64,000 nt of DNA from the NCBI GenBank assembly GCA_023159155.1, contig JAJNNX010000019.1, positions 766,589 through 830,588 on the forward strand, written 5' to 3'. The notes below the pieces were generated by a model, which was given only the letters and a program-made list of their open reading frames with translations, ran no database searches and was not told the DNA's origin. The first letter of the stretch is position 1; each line of letters opens with the position of its first letter. A program made the position numbers and the translations under genes. Below, piece by piece: positions 57,660-64,000 of this stretch. The stretch comes from Ustulina deusta (Eukaryota > Ascomycota > Sordariomycetes > Xylariales > Xylariaceae).

Positions 57660-57832
57660 AAAAGCAGGTCCCTAAAGTAAAAGCTCCTATTAGTAGTATA
57701 ACTCAAGCTTTTGGCCTGCCTTGCAAAAGTACTATTATGGTAATTATAATTTTGTTATATAAAATTTAGCGGGGTAGCGTAGCGGGGCAGCGGGGTAGCA
57801 GGGTAGCAGGGTACCTAAGTAAAGTAAAAAGT
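57660..57832. other. Small GC-richer patch holding a G-rich octamer array
   Basis: About 170 bp with clearly more G+C than the surroundings. It starts near AAGCAGGTCCC and ends after GGGTACC. The octamer array at 57768-57814 is listed separately. Confidence 0.6.
57768..57814 (+). repeat. G-rich octamer minisatellite (AGCGGGGT-like)
   Basis: About six units of AGCGGGGT / AGCGGGGC / AGCAGGGT with one shortened unit. It has five G-runs (57771-57774, 57784-57787, 57792-57795, 57801-57803, 57809-57811) separated by short loops, the pattern of a G-quadruplex-capable sequence. It is not the canonical TTAGGG telomere repeat. Confidence 0.8.
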
Positions 57833-60800
57833 TACTAAGTTATTATTTTAAATAATATAATTAGACCATTTTTTTTATTAGTTAATAAAATTAACTTATA
57901 ATAAATTCTGTATTAATTAATAAAGTTAACCTATAATAAATTTCTTATTATATAATTTTAATTATTTTATTATATACCTAAGCACTCCTAAAAATAGCAC
58001 GCTATACACTTTTTTTAACCCCTACTTAACCTACTAAAGGCTTTTTACTTAGCTTGATTTTTATAACAACTTTTTTAATAATTATTTTTTTTTTTTGCTT
58101 TTATTAACTAATATAAATATTATATTTTATAAAACTATTAATTAAAACTTAAGTTTATTATTTTTTTATAATTTTATCCAATTTTTTATATTATTTTAAA
58201 TATCTAATTTTAAATATTTAATCCTTAATACTTTATTTATTTTTAAAACATAAATAATTATTTTGTTTTATATTTAAAATAGTAACAATTTTAATTTTTT
58301 TGCTTATAAAAATATAAACTTTTCTTAAAATATAGATTATAAAATTAAAATTTGCTGTTTATTTTAGCTTTTTTTATTAAAGTTTTTAATTTTATTAAAT
58401 TCTTATTTTTAAGCTATTATAAGCTGCTATATCTTTAGCAATTCTCTAGTTATTTTATTATTATTTAAAAACATTAATATTTTATAAAAAATTATATAAT
58501 ATAAAACAATTAAAAAAATATAAACCTTATTCTAAAATTTTATATCGAAATTTTTAATATATTAGTTATTTAAATAATTAAAATAACTATTATTAAAAAA
58601 AATATAATTATTAAGTTTAACACTTTTAAAAATCCTTTAGTAAAACTTATATAAAATTCCGTTATATAATTAATAATACTATATTAATTTACTATTTTTA
58701 GCAGCTTTATAATTAATTATTTTTTAGAATTAATACAAAAGCTTAGACTTAGAAAGCTTAGCTAAATTAAGGAACTTAAAAAGCTTAGCTAGCTTAAATA
58801 ACTTAAGTAGTTTCGGAGCCTTGAATAACTCGGATAGTTTAAAAAACTTTTATATTTATAACCTAATATAAAGAAATTAATTATATAGCTAATATTTAAA
58901 CTTAAAAAATAAAATCTTAAAAATATTTAGCTTATATATAAAATCTATATTTTTAAATAGCTTTAGAACTAAAGTTTTAATAAAAAATATATTAACTATC
59001 AACTTTAGTACTACTTTTTTTTTTCTTAAATAGGAATAAAATATATTATAAATATAGCTATAGCTAATTATAAATTAGGCATTATATAAGTTTAAATTAT
59101 ATAATATAAAATTAGCTCTAAAAAAAGTTTAAAAATTATATAATATAAAATCAACTAAAAATAAATTAAAATTCTAAAATCTTAATAATATTTTTTACTA
59201 AAAACTATAGTTTATTATATATATATAGATTAGATCATTAAATAAATAAAGCTCTTATATACTAAAAAAAAAAGTTTATTAGTTTTAAAAATAACCTTTC
59301 TAAATAATATAAAGTAAAAACAAAAATAATAACGCTTATATTAAAGTTTAACTATTATTTAATAAAAAAATAAAAAAAATAAGTTATAAGTTATTAATTT
59401 TAAGCTATAATAAAATAATAGAAATTTTTAGATTATTATAATATTATATTTAATTCTATTTATAGCTTATTAAAAAAACAAATAAATTATTAATTAATAT
59501 ACTTAAATATAGTTTAAATATAATAAAAGTTATTTATATTAAATTTAATTAAAAATAATAATATAAATTAATTTTATATAATAATTATAATAATTAATAT
59601 AAAAAAAATAATAAATTTATTATAAAAATATTAATATAAATAAATTAATATTATTTTTATAAAAAGTATATATAATATATAATATAAGTATGCTTTATAT
59701 ATAAGCTTGTTTTGTATTTCTTTTTATATATTTTTATATATATATTCTTTAATAAAATATTTAGTTTATTTTTTTGAACTTTTTTAAGTTAGTAGCTATA
59801 ATAAAATAAAATATATAATTAGATTTAAAATTATATTAGAAATTTAAAAATAATTTTTTTAACTTTATAGCTATTTTATTTATAGCGTTATAACAAACTA
59901 TATTAAAATAATCCCTGTAATTTTTTAAAGTTTAAATATTTCTAAAAATAAAATAGCTATAAAATTACAAATATTATTTTTAGATTTTTTATTTAATTAT
60001 AAACTTAAGTATATATTTTATTTTAGTATAGCTATTAACTTAAAAAAATAAGCAAAAAAAAAAAAAAAAGCTTTACTAATAAGTATAACTATAAATATAT
60101 TAGCGATAGCTATAAATATATTTATTATATTTATAAGTAGATAGATGTTTTTATGATTTTATATTTAAAAAAATAAAGAATATTTATTTATATTTTATAT
60201 AATAATTATTATTTTTAATAAATAACTAAATTACTATAATAAGTAATGCTTACTTACTAATTTAAACTTTTAATTTTTATGTTATAAAAAACATATATAT
60301 TTAAACTTATTAAATTATTTATTATTAATAAAAATTTAAGTAGTAATATTAAAGTTAAACTTAGCTATAATACTTTTATATTTAATTTAATATAAATAAA
60401 ATTAATAAGTTGTTATATTTTAATTATTAACCTAAGTTTAAATAATTATTATAATTAAACTTAGCAACTAAATAATTATGTTTTAATTTTTAGCTTTTTA
60501 TTAGTTTAAGCTTTAATAATTATATAGTAATATAAAATAAAATAAAATATAAAAGATTTTAGTTTTATTTTAAAAATAATTACTATTATTTATTATATTA
60601 TAAAAAAAATGAAATATATTAATTTTATAACTAGATATTAGAACTAATATAAAAAATAATACTTTAAATAAATTATAATATAATAATATAGTTATAAAAA
60701 AAAATTAAATGTTAAAATAAAACTAATATATATAATATTATCTATTTTAATTTAAATTAACAAATTTATATATTTTTTAATAATTTTAATGATTAAAATA

Positions 60801-63800
60801 TTAAATATAAAAATAATATATATAAATATATTTTTATTAAAATTATTTAACTAGACTAGGATTAAAAAACTTTTAATATTTTTAATTATTTTTTTAATAA
60901 AAATTAAAAACTAGATTTTATAAAAAAGCTAGTACTTAAAAAATAATAGTTAAATAATATTTTTAATAATATTTATATTAAAATTAAAAAAAACTTTTAT
61001 AAACCTATAGTTAATAAAAAAACTAATTTATTAAAAAGAACTAATAATTATATTAATAAAAAGGTCTAAATATATTTAATAATAAAAAAACTATTATTAT
61101 CAATTAAAACTTAATAAATAAAATGAATATTAATTTATAAGTAAATAAAACATTTTATAATATAACCTAATTTATTATTACTATTTAATAATGCTTAAAT
61201 ATAACTTAAAAATAAAATTTTACTACAGTAAAATACCTATTTATAATGATTTATATAAGGTTTTTAATAATTAAATATTTTTACTTTAATATATTAAAAA
61301 AATCTTATAAAAATAAAAATATTAATTATATAAATATTTATTTTTAGGTTTAATGTTTTAAAAATAAAATAATATAAAAAAATATATTATAATAATAGTT
61401 TTAATAATGATTTAAGAAAAATATAATAAAGTATTTAACTAAATATAGCAAATATTAAGTTTTTTATTTAGAAATATATAATAAAAAATAATATATAAAA
61501 AAAACGTATTAGAATTTATATAATAAAAGCTTTTAAGTATAGCAAAGCTTAAAAAAATTATTAAAAATTTATAATTATTAATATTATTATAGAAGTTATT
61601 ACTACTTAAGCTATAGGAGCTTGTATTAAAACTAGTAATAAAATAAGTTATTAATAAATATTTAAAAAAAAACTTAAAAGAAAATAACTAGCGCTAACTA
61701 AAGAAATAATAGTAATTATATTTAAACTAAATATTATATTTAAAATAACAAAAAGAAATCAAATAAATAATACTGACTAGTTCTAGCAAAACTAGCTAAA
61801 CTATAAAAATAATAATACTTTATAATAATAAAACTTTAATTAAAAATGTTAAGATTTTAGAATATTTTATTATAACTAGGATTAATTATTGTAAATTAAA
61901 TTATTATTACTAAGGTATAAAAAATAAAATAATAATTGTTTTAGAATATATTAATAAAATAACTAATATAATATTAATGTTTTAAGTAGTAAAAATTAAA
62001 TATAAATAAATTATAAAATTATAATAATAAAAGAATTATTTAAAATATAGATCTTAATATTAATAATAAAACTAAAAATTTAACTATAAAAATATATATA
62101 TATATATTAGTTAAAAAAAAATAATTAATAAAATATATATAGCTATTAAGTATAATAAAATAAATAGTTACTAAATATATAACTAAAATATTATATTAAA
62201 AAATAAAAATATAATATTAAAAACTTATATAAAATATAAAATTATATTTTATTTAACAAAAATAATAAAAAACTATATTATAAATAGTTATATAAAAAAA
62301 TATTAAATAAGTAAACTTTATATTAATAATACTAATTAAATAAAAAATTAATATTTAAGCAAAATAAATTATTAAAATAAACTTAAAATTATTATTTAAA
62401 AAAATTTTTTAAAGAATGGTAAAAACTTTAAAATTAAAGTTTGCTTAAATATAAAATATTTTAATATATTAATAAATAAAAGCATAATTAATAATTACTT
62501 AAATTATAAATTTTACTATATATATTAAAAAATATATTAAAAAGATATAATATTTAGATATTTTATAATAATAATAAACATAATTAATAATTTATATTAA
62601 AAAATAAAATCAAAATTAATTTTATAAAAAAAAATATATATTTTTAAATTAATATTAGGACTTAAAGTATAAAATAAAACAAAAACTAAGCTATTTTTAA
62701 TAGTCCTAATTTAAAAAGTATTAATAATATATATACTAGTTATACCTGCTATAATAATAATATTTATAAATATAAGGTTTATTAACCTAATAATATTTAT
62801 TAATAAAAAAGATAAAATAGCAAAGCTATACTATATTAAAAAAATAAAGCATAGCTTAAAATATAACGTTAAATAAATATTTAGTAAAGAAAATTATAGT
62901 TTATAACTTATATATTTAGCTGATTATAATATAAAAAAATAAAATTATTTAAGTTATGAATTAAATAAATATTATAAACTATTAAAAAAAATAATACAAG
63001 CAAAAAAAACTAAACTAAAATAGTAGTATATCTAAATAATAAAAAAGATTAAAAAATATATAAATAAATCAATTATATTAGTTATAAAAATAAATATACT
63101 ATTTTATAAAATAATAAAACTAATAAATATATTTATAATTAAATTAATAATTAAAATAGTTATAATAATAAATAAAATATTATTAACAAATAAAATCTAT
63201 AAACTGCTTAATAAATATAACATTTTTTATAATAAAAATATTATATTTATATTAAATAATTAAAAAATATAAATAGATCTAATAAATAAATAATAAAATT
63301 AGCTTAAAACTATTAAAATATATTTATTAAATATTAAAAATTATAAGTTCTTTAATACTAAATATAATAAAATATATATTTAAAAAAAACTTATTTTAAT
63401 TATTTGCTTTATTTTTATTATTTAGAAAATAATTAATAGTATTAAAAAGAATTAATTAGTAATAGATCTATAATTATTAAATAAAATTATAATATTAAAT
63501 ATATACTTAATATTTAATTGAAATAATATAATTAAAAATATAATTAGCAAACTTTAGTTTATATTACTTTATATATTAAGCTTTTTTTATTATTATTAAT
63601 ATATTTTAAATATTATAATAAAATAATTTTTATTAGCTTTTAAAATTTTAAAAAATTAAACATAGTATTAATAAAATTTATAAACTACTTATTTTTTAAA
63701 TACTATATTTTTATATAAATTTATATTAATAATATAATTATTTATAGTAATAATTTTAATATTTATATAAAATATATAAAAATAATAATAAATATTTTTA

Positions 63801-64000
63801 ATAAAGCCAAAGTTTATATGAACGCTTTAAAATTTTTTATTATTTTTCTATTAGTATAACTACTAAAATATAATATTAATAATAAAAATATATATTAAAA
63901 TAACAAACTAGCTATACTGCAAAATAGCTTAGTTTAACTATAAAATTAAAATATTCTAACAAAAAAAAACTAACTTATTTATTAGAAAATTTAAACTAGT
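57833..64000. other. AT isochore, third block, continuing beyond the window
   Basis: AT-rich DNA with no supported gene, A-rich on the plus strand from about 59 kb to the end. At 58735-58850 a short-period segment reads, in one frame, as alternating Leu-Lys-Leu with stop codons at regular places. The block is still open at base 64000. Confidence 0.7.

Noticed and set aside
57768..57814. A telomere.
   Set aside because: The unit is not TTAGGG, the array is short, and AT-rich sequence continues on both sides.
36921..64000. Mitochondrial DNA as an explanation for the AT-rich block.
   Set aside because: No rRNA, tRNA or respiratory-chain genes are present, and the block is continuous with nuclear genes.

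Overview
The window looks like filamentous ascomycete (Pezizomycotina) nuclear DNA. Genes are monocistronic on both strands. Short GT-AG introns of about 48-107 bp interrupt many of them. The gene content is typically fungal: SNF5/Sfh1, HET domain, CorA-like transporter, M28 aminopeptidase, Baeyer-Villiger-type monooxygenase, NRPS-like reductase. Intergenic DNA is rich in TAGGTA/TACCTA motifs. The species cannot be named from the sequence. Several reading frames that open at GTG or TTG were re-started at the first sensible ATG, and introns were placed by joining conserved protein motifs across GT-AG sites.

Region 1 (1-13.3 kb) is ordinary conserved sequence: the 3' end of a DUF1295/steroid-reductase-like gene, a SNF5/Sfh1 chromatin-remodelling subunit ending in a GATA-type finger, a glutathione S-transferase, a truncated STAND-type N-terminal domain, a 920-aa alpha/beta hydrolase with a long disordered N-terminus, and a fatty-acid-hydroxylase-like membrane protein.

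Region 2 (13.5-36.9 kb) is accessory in character: larger gaps, relics and sporadic families. It holds a frameshifted kinase relic, an acyl-CoA oxidase/dehydrogenase-like gene, an intron-rich divergent kinase, a secreted M28 aminopeptidase, a secreted lysozyme-like SLT protein, a dead NRPS-like thioester-reductase fragment with three in-frame stops, an intact flavin monooxygenase, a HET-domain gene and a CorA-like gene. The acyl-CoA enzyme, the monooxygenase and the reductase relic could be remnants of a metabolic cluster, but this is inference. A ~115-bp sequence is shared between 25.7 kb and the 5' flank of the CorA-like gene.

Region 3 (36.92-64.0 kb, continuing off the window) is an extremely AT-rich isochore (well under 15% GC by eye) that starts within a few bases of the CorA-like stop codon. 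It has no credible gene. It looks like repeat-induced point mutation (RIP) acting on old repeats, and could be a pericentromeric/centromeric, subtelomeric or interspersed AT block. Its notable structure is a ~0.55-kb GC-richer island with a TATA-like box (45.2-45.7 kb), a decayed 15-bp minisatellite (46.2-47.9 kb), an AT octamer array (48.3-48.45 kb), and a small G-rich octamer array (57.77-57.81 kb). No rRNA, convincing tRNA or CRISPR was seen.
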